NCBI GenBank assembly: GCA_022425185.1
Contig: JAKMFY010000036.1
Location: 1 to 5,139 of the forward strand
DNA from: Candidatus Poseidoniaceae archaeon
GTDB lineage: Archaea; Thermoplasmatota; Poseidoniia; Poseidoniales; Poseidoniaceae
DNA: 5,139 nt
Reading direction: 5' to 3'
The translations under genes were made by a program, and so were the position numbers. Of this stretch, positions 1 to 5,139 are shown piece after piece. The notes beneath the pieces are model-generated. The model was not told the origin of the DNA. It saw nothing but the letters and a program-made list of their open reading frames with translations, and searched no databases. Numbering within the stretch: the first letter of the stretch is position 1; the number at the start of each line of letters is the position of its first letter.

Positions 1-29
1 TTAGAGAGGAGTGTACGCATGGTGGAGTC

Positions 30-3000
30 ATGGGATTGATTCGTGCAGCGACCATCACTCTTCTGCTCCTTCTTACTCCGCTTACATATCTTGCATCAGC
101 GGAAGATGTGCCGAGTGTGACAATCACCACTGATTGGACAAGCACGTCTTCTCTAACGAACGAGCATGCATATGTTCTGACGTTTGGAGACTCGTCGTCG
201 CACGACTACGATGTCTCCGTATCCCACTTACGCTCTGGTATCGATTTAGCACCATCAATTCAAACAACGTTTCTTGATGAAACCTCAACATTAACGGCTC
301 GCATTGTCCTTGATACAATTGTAGCATGGAACGATTCAATCACCATTTCAGTGACCATTAATGGGCACAATGGAATTGCATTGTCCTCTTCTGTGAACGA
401 GCAACGAACCTTTACTGTCGGGTCATGGAACCAGCCTATGGCTGATCACGAGGTAACAACCACATCATCTTGGTCTTTAGAACAAAATTACGAGACTGAA
501 GAAGGGAACCAAACATTCGTTTTGTTGTTTGAAGGGAATGGATGGCAACAGCGAATTAACGAGGTACTCGAGTCCTATGAACTCGGAAATGGAACGCTTC
601 AAACAACTGAAATCACAAATAATTCCACAACCGTACTCGACTTGAACTTCGAATCATTTTGGAAAAATGAAACAGTCGTATCAGGTGAATTGACCTCTCA
701 AGTTATCGAAGCTCGAGGGAGTGGCGGTATTCTTCTGCAAACAAATGAGGATGGTATAATTTCAAGCATTAATGCAACAGTAGTTGATGCTCTTCTCAAT
801 CGATCAAACCTTGACAACACTGTTTCCGAACGACTTCGACTCGAAGCGTTTGGTACCTTGATGGTTGAAGGTGAAGATGATGACGGAGATTTGTATGTTG
901 ATGGCGATATTAGTCTTTTATTGCTTGAAACGAACGATGTTGACGGCGTCCGTGTCTTGCAACATACTCAAATCGAAGCTACAGCAGATTTCGTTCTTGT
1001 AGACGAAGGAACTCGATTGGACCTGGATCTCAAACAATTCGAGACAGTCGAACGATGGGAAAACGGTGTTCGAGTTGAGCATTTAGAGCATCTTCGTGGA
1101 GATGGAACCTTTGGCTTCGAGGATCAGGATGAAAATGCAACGATGATCGTCAACGGTTCAGTTTACAACTTCAATACAAAGGTTGTCGATGGAATCACCT
1201 ACATCGACGATTTGCACGTTGATGGGACACTTTCAGGTGATGTTCAAGGCACATTTGGAGTGGTTCAATCGATTGAACAAACAGGTACTCAAATGAATCA
1301 CACAATGGTTCTTCATGATGTCAACGTGATTCACAACGAAGTTTGGTTCAATGTAACAGGTGTAGGTGGAAGTAACTTCTTTGGTGGCTCAGGCGCAGGT
1401 GCCTATTACAACGATTCTTACATCTATCAGGCAACCCATTCCGATTGGGAAAACCGAACTGTGCGTCTTGTTTGGACAGAGACAGGTCCAGACTCTTCGA
1501 ATGGAGATGAACGTCCGGAACGAAGCCCAATCGAAACCGATGCAACTCCTCCAGAAGCAGAGAATGCCTTGGGCAATATTTCCGTTGGACGAGAAGCGGG
1601 CTTTGCCCCAATCCCTGTTCACACAGGAGATGTCGTTCGATTGCTCGAACAAGATGGAATCGTTCTTACTATTACTGCTGGTAATGAAGCGATTGAACCA
1701 AGAGATGCAAAGAATCTCAGCGTCATCCAATGGACCGGCGCTTACAGTGATGGTGTATCGGGAACAGCCTCAGGTTCAATTGTCAATCAGGGCCCGCTCT
1801 CAGGACTCCTTGCAAGCACTTCACGTTCGTTTGAAATCCCATTCGGTGATGATGACGAAATCGCTTTCCTCAATGAATCTCAAGCAGTTGATGTCATTCT
1901 CTCTCCGAGTATTGTTTCCGCAGATGACAATTCGGCTCCAGTCATAGTCGATATTTCTCTCTCAGAAGGATTGGTCTTTGGAGAAGGCGCTAAAGCGGCA
2001 CACCTTGTCGCTACAATCGATGATGATGATTGGAATGTTGTTGGTGTAACAGTCGACCTTTCATCACTCGGCCTAGGCATCGTCAACATGAACGACCGTG
2101 GTCTTGATGGGGACCAAACAATCGGTGATAACAAATGGACAACGATGGTTTCAGTTATTGGTTTACAGGTCGGTGAAATAAACATCACTGCCCAAGCGAT
2201 TGATGAATGGTTTGAAAGCGATTCCCTCTCGACCACGATCACTGTTGAAAACCAAGCTCCTCGAATACTCAGCGCAACAATTTCACCGAACGAAGTCATT
2301 CGTGGTGGAGCGACATTAATGACAATAGAAGCACTTGATTATCATGGTGTGGCATCAGTCAGCGTTGATTTGCGTGTCTACGGTGGAGAGGAAATCGCAT
2401 GCCAGAAGATGGAATTGTGGATGTGTGAATTGATTCTTCCTTTCGGGATGGCTCCCGGGGTACGTTCCATCAGCGTTCGACTTACGGATGACCTCGGAGC
2501 GACAATACTCGTTAGTAAAACGCAGGCTTCAGAACATCATTTCCAACCGAGTTCAACGGATTTAGACTTGGCCGTCACGGTTGAAAATACGCCGCCTACA
2601 CTTTCTTTGGTCACGACCGATGCTCTCATCAGAGAGAATCTTAATTCTGAACAGGCCATTGAAATCAATGTCGAAGATGCAGATGGGATACTCTTAGTTC
2701 GAGCAGATTTGGGGATTCTTAAACCGATCAGCCAAACTCAAACATGGGTGACATTGTACGATAACGGGCAAGGCCTCGACCGTGTCGCTGGTGATGGAAT
2801 TTACACAGCAGTAGCGTCTGTCAGATCCTCCACCCCGTTAAGCTTCCATGAAATCAAGATACAGGCTTCTGATTCATATGGCGAAGCAACACAACCTACA
2901 TCGTTTGATGTGATAGTTTCAGAGTCTGAAGATGAGAACCTACTCGGTGATGGCGATGGACTGCCAATTACATTAATTGCAATAATTGTGGCGATTGGAG

Positions 3001-3080
3001 CACTCGGGGCTGCTGCGTTTGTGATGCTTCGGCAGCGTAATCCTCCGGAGAAAGGCCAAGACAGATTTGGGTTCCAATAA
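30..3080 (+). CDS. Large secreted, C-terminally membrane-anchored surface protein with Ig-like repeats (unknown family)
   Basis: I do not recognise a named family. Visible architecture of the 1016 residues: a signal peptide (residues 1-24, Arg5 then a Leu-rich core, likely cleavage after ASA24); a beta-rich acidic region to about 446 containing a duplicated module (201-327 and 328-446); a Gly/Ser/Ala stretch (447-458); a Pro/Glu-rich linker (about 484-515); three Ig-like modules beginning with N-x-[AP]-P at 634, 741 and 853; an acidic spacer; a transmembrane helix (about 978-1000); and a 16-residue basic/polar cytoplasmic tail. Residues 283-293 are a DDDGD-rich acidic loop. I count 18 N-x-S/T sequons, 17 of them before residue 634. 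Only two cysteines are seen (791, 799). ATG30 is the only visible start in frame; the frame is open to the window edge, but the signal peptide fits this start, and purine-rich GGTGGAG lies at 21-27. The likely role is a glycosylated cell-surface, S-layer-associated or adhesin-like protein; that role is inferred. Confidence 0.85.
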   Translation: MGLIRAATITLLLLLTPLTYLASAEDVPSVTITTDWTSTSSLTNEHAYVLTFGDSSSHDYDVSVSHLRSGIDLAPSIQTTFLDETSTLTARIVLDTIVAWNDSITISVTINGHNGIALSSSVNEQRTFTVGSWNQPMADHEVTTTSSWSLEQNYETEEGNQTFVLLFEGNGWQQRINEVLESYELGNGTLQTTEITNNSTTVLDLNFESFWKNETVVSGELTSQVIEARGSGGILLQTNEDGIISSINATVVDALLNRSNLDNTVSERLRLEAFGTLMVEGEDDDGDLYVDGDISLLLLETNDVDGVRVLQHTQIEATADFVLVDEGTRLDLDLKQFETVERWENGVRVEHLEHLRGDGTFGFEDQDENATMIVNGSVYNFNTKVVDGITYIDDLHVDGTLSGDVQGTFGVVQSIEQTGTQMNHTMVLHDVNVIHNEVWFNVTGVGGSNFFGGSGAGAYYNDSYIYQATHSDWENRTVRLVWTETGPDSSNGDERPERSPIETDATPPEAENALGNISVGREAGFAPIPVHTGDVVRLLEQDGIVLTITAGNEAIEPRDAKNLSVIQWTGAYSDGVSGTASGSIVNQGPLSGLLASTSRSFEIPFGDDDEIAFLNESQAVDVILSPSIVSADDNSAPVIVDISLSEGLVFGEGAKAAHLVATIDDDDWNVVGVTVDLSSLGLGIVNMNDRGLDGDQTIGDNKWTTMVSVIGLQVGEINITAQAIDEWFESDSLSTTITVENQAPRILSATISPNEVIRGGATLMTIEALDYHGVASVSVDLRVYGGEEIACQKMELWMCELILPFGMAPGVRSISVRLTDDLGATILVSKTQASEHHFQPSSTDLDLAVTVENTPPTLSLVTTDALIRENLNSEQAIEINVEDADGILLVRADLGILKPISQTQTWVTLYDNGQGLDRVAGDGIYTAVASVRSSTPLSFHEIKIQASDSYGEATQPTSFDVIVSESEDENLLGDGDGLPITLIAIIVAIGALGAAAFVMLRQRNPPEKGQDRFGFQ
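630..1367 (+). repeat. Internal tandem duplication within the surface protein (two units of about 120 residues)
   Basis: Residues 201-327 and 328-446 align by eye. The first 51 positions align without gaps and share 12 identities, including T-x-LDL at the start, F at +10, E at +14, G at +19, R-G-x-G at +29 to +32, and an N-[AG]-[ST]-V sequon at +48 (N248 and N375). After a three-residue shift both continue with L-[RH]-[LV]-...-G-T-L. The remainder is weaker and slightly shorter in the second unit. The similarity is at protein level only and therefore old. The boundaries are approximate. Confidence 0.55.
1929..2918 (+). repeat. Three tandem Ig-like/beta-sandwich modules in the surface protein
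   Basis: Modules start at residues 634 (NSAP), 741 (NQAP) and 853 (NTPP), spaced 107 and 112 residues apart. Each carries an early hydrophobic-x-[VI]-x-D/A acidic strand, then a turn and a [VA]-D-L strand, and modules 1 and 2 end with T-V-E-N leading into the next N-x-x-P. Modules 1 and 3 contain the loop D-x-G-x3-D-x3-GD-x2-[WY]-T (residues 689-704 and 911-926), a pattern common in extracellular beta-sandwich domains of archaea and bacteria. Module 2 lacks it and has a C-x7-C hairpin there instead. Confidence 0.65.
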
Positions 3081-3087
3081 TCTTCGA

Positions 3088-3091
3088 TTTT
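3088..3091 (+). terminator. Possible T-run terminator after the surface-protein gene
   Basis: A TTTT run within a T-rich stretch lies about 8 bases past the stop codon and before the tRNA promoter. Archaeal termination uses oligo-T tracts without needing a hairpin, so this is compatible with transcript release, but the run is short and the call is weak. Confidence 0.2.
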
Positions 3092-3119
3092 GTTGAGCAT
3101 CAGATTCCTCCGACAATCG

Positions 3120-3125
3120 TTTATA
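3120..3125 (+). promoter_or_regulatory. Candidate archaeal TATA box (box A) for tRNA-Gly
   Basis: TTTATA is centred about 31 bases before the first base of the mature tRNA. This would place the transcription start near 3148-3150 and leave a 5' leader of only a few bases for RNase P to remove. The spacing fits the usual TATA-to-start distance of about 25-27 bases in archaea. Confidence 0.5.
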
Positions 3126-3153
3126 CCCCTGCTTAGTGGGTTGGTTACTACCT

Positions 3154-3228
3154 GCGAGCGTAGTGTAGTGGTTATCACCGAGCGTTGCCAACGCTTGAAC
3201 CCGGGTTCGAGTCCCGGCGCTCGCACCA
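3154..3228 (+). tRNA. tRNA-Gly (anticodon GCC), CCA encoded
   Basis: The full cloverleaf can be folded by hand. The acceptor stem is GCGAGCG (3154-3160) with CGCTCGC (3218-3224), seven perfect pairs. The D stem is GTG (3163-3165) with CAC (3176-3178), with GG at 3170-3171 for the D-loop/T-loop contact. The anticodon stem is GAGCG (3180-3184) with CGCTT (3192-3196), and its loop TTGCCAA places GCC at 3187-3189. The variable loop has four bases. The T stem is CCGGG/CCCGG (3201-3205, 3213-3217) around TTCGAGT. The discriminator is A3225, as expected for glycine, followed by a genomically encoded CCA (3226-3228). There is no intron. It decodes GGC and GGU. Confidence 0.97.
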
Positions 3229-3245
3229 AAATCAGATTGAACAGA

Positions 3246-3254
3246 TTTTACATA
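3246..3254 (+). promoter_or_regulatory. Candidate TATA element for alba, overlapping the tRNA 3' T-run
   Basis: TTTTACATA lies about 26 bases before the alba ATG, the spacing expected if the alba mRNA is leaderless or nearly so. No convincing Shine-Dalgarno sequence precedes the ATG, which fits. The same TTTT (3246-3249) is the first T-run after the tRNA and could end the tRNA transcript. Six-base complementarity between AAAATC (3228-3233) and GATTTT (3244-3249) could form a weak hairpin. Co-transcription with the tRNA is the alternative. Confidence 0.35.
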
Positions 3255-3276
3255 GTCGTGGTTTGATAGGATAAAC

Positions 3277-3597
3277 ATGTCAGAGCCTCGTGTTGTATTT
3301 GTGGGCAGAAAACCATCCTATGCCTACGTCAAGGCAGTGGTTATGGCAATGGAAGAAGGGCACCGTCACATCAGACTTCAAGCACGTGGATCTGCAATTA
3401 GTCGGGCTGTAGATGTTGCAGAAATATGCCGGAGAAGACACGGAATCACTGCATCACGTCTCCCACAATTAATTGAAATAGACTCTATCGAAACATCTTC
3501 TGTTGAATTAAAAGGTGATGATGAGCGAATGAAAACTGTGAGCAGTATCGCTATCGACATTCTCGGTGAAGGCGATATGGTTGATGAAGAAGAGTAA
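3277..3597 (+). CDS. albA: Alba, archaeal DNA/RNA-binding chromatin protein
   Basis: Alba proteins are small dimeric nucleic-acid-binding proteins that coat archaeal DNA and also bind RNA. The 106-residue product has the family hallmarks: a first strand ending in V-G-R-K-P (residues 9-13), the following Y-V helix (17-18), and the signature A-R-G-S-A-I-S-R-A-V-D-V-A-E-I (36-50) followed by an Arg-rich stretch R52-R54. Length is close to the usual 90-100 residues plus an acidic tail (GEGDMVDEEE). At the Lys16 position that is acetylated in Sulfolobus Alba this protein has Arg11; the adjacent Lys (Lys12) is kept. Cys51 sits in the signature helix. The gene lies 48 bases downstream of tRNA-Gly and is convergent with the arsC-like gene, with no bases between the stop codons. 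ATG3277 is the natural start because the conserved first strand begins five residues later. Confidence 0.95.
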   Translation: MSEPRVVFVGRKPSYAYVKAVVMAMEEGHRHIRLQARGSAISRAVDVAEICRRRHGITASRLPQLIEIDSIETSSVELKGDDERMKTVSSIAIDILGEGDMVDEEE

Positions 3598-3603
3598 TTA
3601 CTC
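3592..3603. other. 12-bp perfect palindrome spanning two abutting convergent stop codons
   Basis: GAGTAATTACTC reads the same on both strands. Its centre holds the TAA of alba (3595-3597) and the TAA of the minus-strand arsC-like gene (3598-3600). Each product ends in glutamate (GAG), which extends the symmetry from 6 to 12 bases. There is no room for a terminator between the genes, so each transcript must run antisense into its neighbour before ending. Confidence 0.9.
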
Positions 3604-3957
3604 AAGTAATTTCAAACGCTTCTCGATTTCCTTTGCAGTTTCCTCAAACACTGAAAGTGACTGACCTACAGGGTCGTCTAACCCCCAATCTTGATCGATC
3701 CTCATTGCAGGACATGATACACCACATCCCATCGAAATCACCATGTCGAAATCTTCCGCATTAAACAAATCAACAGATTTAGGATTGAGTGTACTTGTAT
3801 CAATTCCTTTTGCAGCAAGAATCGTAAGTGCATGTGCAGAAACTTCGCGAGCAGGATGAGTTCCTGCACTTGCAGCCTCGTGACCGAGATGTCGAGCAAT
3901 ACCTTCTGCCATTTGGGAACGGCATGAGTTTCCTACACAGACAAACAAGAGACGCAT
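3598..3957 (-). CDS. arsC: ArsC-type arsenate reductase / low-molecular-weight tyrosine-phosphatase-fold protein
   Basis: The 119-residue product opens with strand M-R-L-L-F-V then the phosphate/oxyanion loop C7-V-G-N-S-C-R13-S, the C-x5-R signature of the LMW-PTP fold. Later come M-G-C78-G-x2-C82-P and W-G-L-D-D95-P96, the latter carrying the general-acid Asp-Pro. In the thioredoxin-coupled ArsC family the nucleophilic Cys reduces arsenate and two further Cys relay the disulfide; C7, C78 and C82 can fill these roles. The C78/C82 gap is shorter than the C82/C89 gap of plasmid pI258 ArsC. A pure phosphatase lacks this Cys pair, so arsenate reductase is favoured, though substrate is not proven. 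I chose ATG3957 because family members start just before the L-F-V-C strand; GTG3975 would add six residues. No arsR or arsenite pump is visible nearby. Confidence 0.85.
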   Translation of the reverse strand: MRLLFVCVGNSCRSQMAEGIARHLGHEAASAGTHPAREVSAHALTILAAKGIDTSTLNPKSVDLFNAEDFDMVISMGCGVSCPAMRIDQDWGLDDPVGQSLSVFEETAKEIEKRLKLLE

Positions 3958-3977
3958 GTACCTTTCAAACGACACAT

Positions 3978-3985
3978 CAATATTG
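3978..3985. promoter_or_regulatory. Candidate shared TATA-like element between divergent arsC and membrane-protein genes
   Basis: CAATATTG is self-complementary, so it could position TBP in either direction. Its centre is about 25 bases from the ATG of the minus-strand arsC-like gene, which suits a leaderless transcript. On the plus strand it predicts a start near 4006-4008, ahead of ATG4036. It is the most AT-rich spot in this 78-base divergent gap. Weak evidence: an eight-base motif chosen by position. Confidence 0.3.
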
Positions 3986-4035
3986 AACTCTTCTCAATAG
4001 TGAGTCTCTTGAACTTCGACCTCATAGTGGGTTCC

Positions 4036-4398
4036 ATGCAGCCAGAAGTGCGCCGAACGGTTCTTTTCTCTGCTGGAATATTTGCATGCCTTTTCGTCGC
4101 TCATATCATTGCTGCAGCCAACGATGCAGATGTACTCTTTCGGATCATAGCAACTATCATTACAATCCAGACTCTTTTCCTGGGGGGTACATTTCTTCTC
4201 TTTCATGTTCATTCGAGTCAAGCCATACGTAGAGATGCTTTCCAAATTGGGGCGTTCATTTCTCTCCCACTCTCCTTTGGTTTGGGTTGGGCATACGCTG
4301 GTATGCAGTTGAGTCCTACGATTCTGATTTTCCCATTGTTAGCCATTGTAACGCATTTCCTTCTTTGGTACGTCCTGCAAAGCAAAAGCGTGATTTGA
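4036..4398 (+). CDS. Small four-helix integral membrane protein, unknown family
   Basis: I do not recognise this family. From ATG4036 the product has 120 residues: a short polar start with two Arg (QPEVRR), then hydrophobic spans at about 8-28, 33-56, 69-89 and 94-114, and a short polar tail (Q-S-K-S-V-I). The loop after span 2 has H57 and H59 followed by an R-R-D cluster (65-67), which would lie on the cytoplasmic side under the positive-inside rule, as would both termini. There is no obvious catalytic or transport motif. A GTG at 4000 would extend it by 12 residues; ATG4036 is preferred because it begins just before the first span and leaves space for a promoter, but the choice is uncertain. 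It ends 25 bases before the Mrp-like gene on the same strand, so the two may be co-transcribed. Confidence 0.7.
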   Translation: MQPEVRRTVLFSAGIFACLFVAHIIAAANDADVLFRIIATIITIQTLFLGGTFLLFHVHSSQAIRRDAFQIGAFISLPLSFGLGWAYAGMQLSPTILIFPLLAIVTHFLLWYVLQSKSVI

Positions 4399-4423
4399 AA
4401 AAGCCCACCCACGTGCTACACCT

Positions 4424-5139
4424 ATGTCGGATTCCCCCGTATCAATGCATACACCTGGAAATGAACCTGCAGAAAAGGCCCCAAGTGCTGCTGATCCTGC
4501 TCAACAAAAGCAAATGGAACAAGCTTATGCTCAAATGAAGCGTAAGATGTCGATGGCAGAAATTGGAAGGAAAATCAAACACAAGATCATGGTTCTTTCA
4601 GGAAAAGGTGGCGTTGGAAAATCAACTGTATCGACTGGACTCGCAGTAGCGCTTGCACAACAAGGCCACAAAGTAGGAATCTTGGACATCGATATCACTG
4701 GACCAAATGTGCCGAAGATGATGGGCCTTGATGGTCGAAAACTTCACGTTGAAGGTGGCCGCATTCATCCTGCACAAGGACATCTTGGAGTCAAGGTCAT
4801 TTCTATGGCATTCCTTCTCGAGGACGAAGACACACCTGTTGTTTGGAGAGGACCGATTAAACTCGGAGCGATTCAACAATTTATTGGCGATGTCGAATGG
4901 GGCGAATTGGATTATCTGATCATTGATTTCCCACCGGGTACATCTGATGAGCCATTGACTGTAGCACAATCCCTTCCAGATATTGATGGAATGGTCATCG
5001 TTACAACACCTCAAGATGTAGCATTACTCGACAGCAGGAAGTCCATATCATTCGCTTCTTCATTGAAAGTTCCTGTATTGGGAGTTGTTGAAAACATGAG
5101 CGGGTACACAATCCATGGCAAAGGAACACCTGGTTCATC
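4424..5139 (+). CDS. mrp: Mrp/NBP35-type P-loop ATPase (putative Fe-S cluster carrier), 3' end cut by window
   Basis: The family carries and transfers Fe-S clusters as an ATP-regulated dimer. The 238 visible residues contain the deviant Walker A G-K61-G-G-V-G-K66-S-T with its signature first lysine, the switch I segment D88-I-D90-I-T-G-P-N-V-P, Walker B as I-I-D168-F-P-P-G-T-S-D-E, and the family block V-E-N224-M-S-G-Y. Residues 1-55 are an extension: a Pro/Ala/Glu-rich likely disordered start, then a Gln/Met/Lys-rich probable helix (about 27-52). There is no DUF59 domain and no N-terminal Cys cluster of the eukaryotic Nbp35 type. Oddly, the C-P-x-C normally just after E-N-M-S-G is absent: the residues there are T-I-H-G-K-G, and no cysteine occurs anywhere in the visible part. 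ATG4424 is the first in-frame ATG after the preceding gene; no Shine-Dalgarno sequence is seen. The frame is open to the window end. Confidence 0.9.
   Translation, partial: MSDSPVSMHTPGNEPAEKAPSAADPAQQKQMEQAYAQMKRKMSMAEIGRKIKHKIMVLSGKGGVGKSTVSTGLAVALAQQGHKVGILDIDITGPNVPKMMGLDGRKLHVEGGRIHPAQGHLGVKVISMAFLLEDEDTPVVWRGPIKLGAIQQFIGDVEWGELDYLIIDFPPGTSDEPLTVAQSLPDIDGMVIVTTPQDVALLDSRKSISFASSLKVPVLGVVENMSGYTIHGKGTPGS

Noticed and set aside
19..39. Six-codon open frame (ATG19 to TGA39) preceded by GAGGAG at 6-11 and overlapping the surface-protein start
   Set aside because: The spacing of seven bases is good, but a six-codon frame is easily a chance event, and the sequence further upstream is not visible to judge transcription. 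It might be a regulatory leader frame, but I cannot support it.
1366..1947. 193-codon plus-strand open frame inside the surface-protein gene
   Set aside because: It is wholly nested in an intact 1016-codon gene with signal peptide and anchor, and its translation is Ser/Gln/Leu-rich with no domain character. It is an out-of-frame shadow.
1880..2299. Minus-strand 139-codon open frame and similar antisense frames at 124-339, 1348-1730 and 4622-5014
   Set aside because: All lie antisense to strongly supported genes; their composition reflects the opposite strand and no recognisable motif or start signal is present.
3099..3238. ATCAGATT direct repeat flanking the tRNA (3099-3106 and 3231-3238), considered as an attachment-site trace
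   Set aside because: Eight bases is too short, the repeat does not include the tRNA 3' end, and there is no integrase or foreign gene in the window.
2801..3278. Minus-strand open frames across the tRNA and the end of the surface-protein gene
   Set aside because: Their protein-like strings (for example R-A-P-G-L-E-P-G-F) are the translated reverse complement of the tRNA T-arm, a well-known source of false gene calls; the frames also overlap a real gene and a tRNA.
3598..4398. Idea that the arsC-like gene and the divergent membrane protein form an arsenate reduction and export pair
   Set aside because: The membrane protein is only about 120 residues with four spans, far smaller than ArsB or Acr3, and no motif supports arsenite transport.
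4287..4538. Plus-strand 83-codon open frame spanning the membrane protein and the start of the Mrp gene
   Set aside because: It overlaps both supported genes in another frame and lacks any coherent composition; the Mrp frame from 4424 explains the sequence better.

Overview
The window looks like a piece of an archaeal chromosome, most likely a marine planktonic Thermoplasmata-type euryarchaeon (Poseidoniia, formerly Marine Group II). The archaeal assignment rests on an Alba chromatin protein, an intron-less tRNA-Gly with a TATA-like box about 30 bases upstream, and very short or absent leaders. The narrower placement is an inference from moderate GC, a very large acidic sequon-rich surface protein and gene style, and it is much less certain.

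Layout: (1) 30-3080 (+), a 1016-residue exported, single-pass membrane-anchored surface protein. It has a signal peptide, a heavily sequon-decorated beta-rich N-terminal two thirds with an internal duplication, three Ig-like modules, and a C-terminal transmembrane anchor. (2) 3154-3228 (+), tRNA-Gly(GCC) with an encoded CCA. (3) 3277-3597 (+), Alba. (4) 3598-3957 (-), a small ArsC/LMW-phosphatase-fold protein, convergent with alba so that the two stop codons abut with no gap. (5) 4036-4398 (+), a 120-residue four-helix membrane protein of unknown family, divergent from arsC. (6) 4424 to the window edge (+), the first 238 residues of an Mrp/NBP35-type P-loop ATPase. It begins 25 bases after the membrane protein and is cut off by the window.

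The genes are mostly ordinary housekeeping or accessory functions, and I see no defence island, CRISPR array, mobile element or evident multi-gene novel system. The points worth a second look are the architecture of the surface protein (duplicated glycosylatable module; an apparent exchange of an acidic Asp/Gly loop for a Cys-pair loop in the middle Ig-like repeat), the Mrp-like ATPase with no cysteine where the CPxC metal site is expected, and the extremely compact convergent and divergent junctions around arsC. No intergenic stretch exceeds 300 bases; the longest, 3081-3153 and 3958-4035, hold only candidate regulatory sites.
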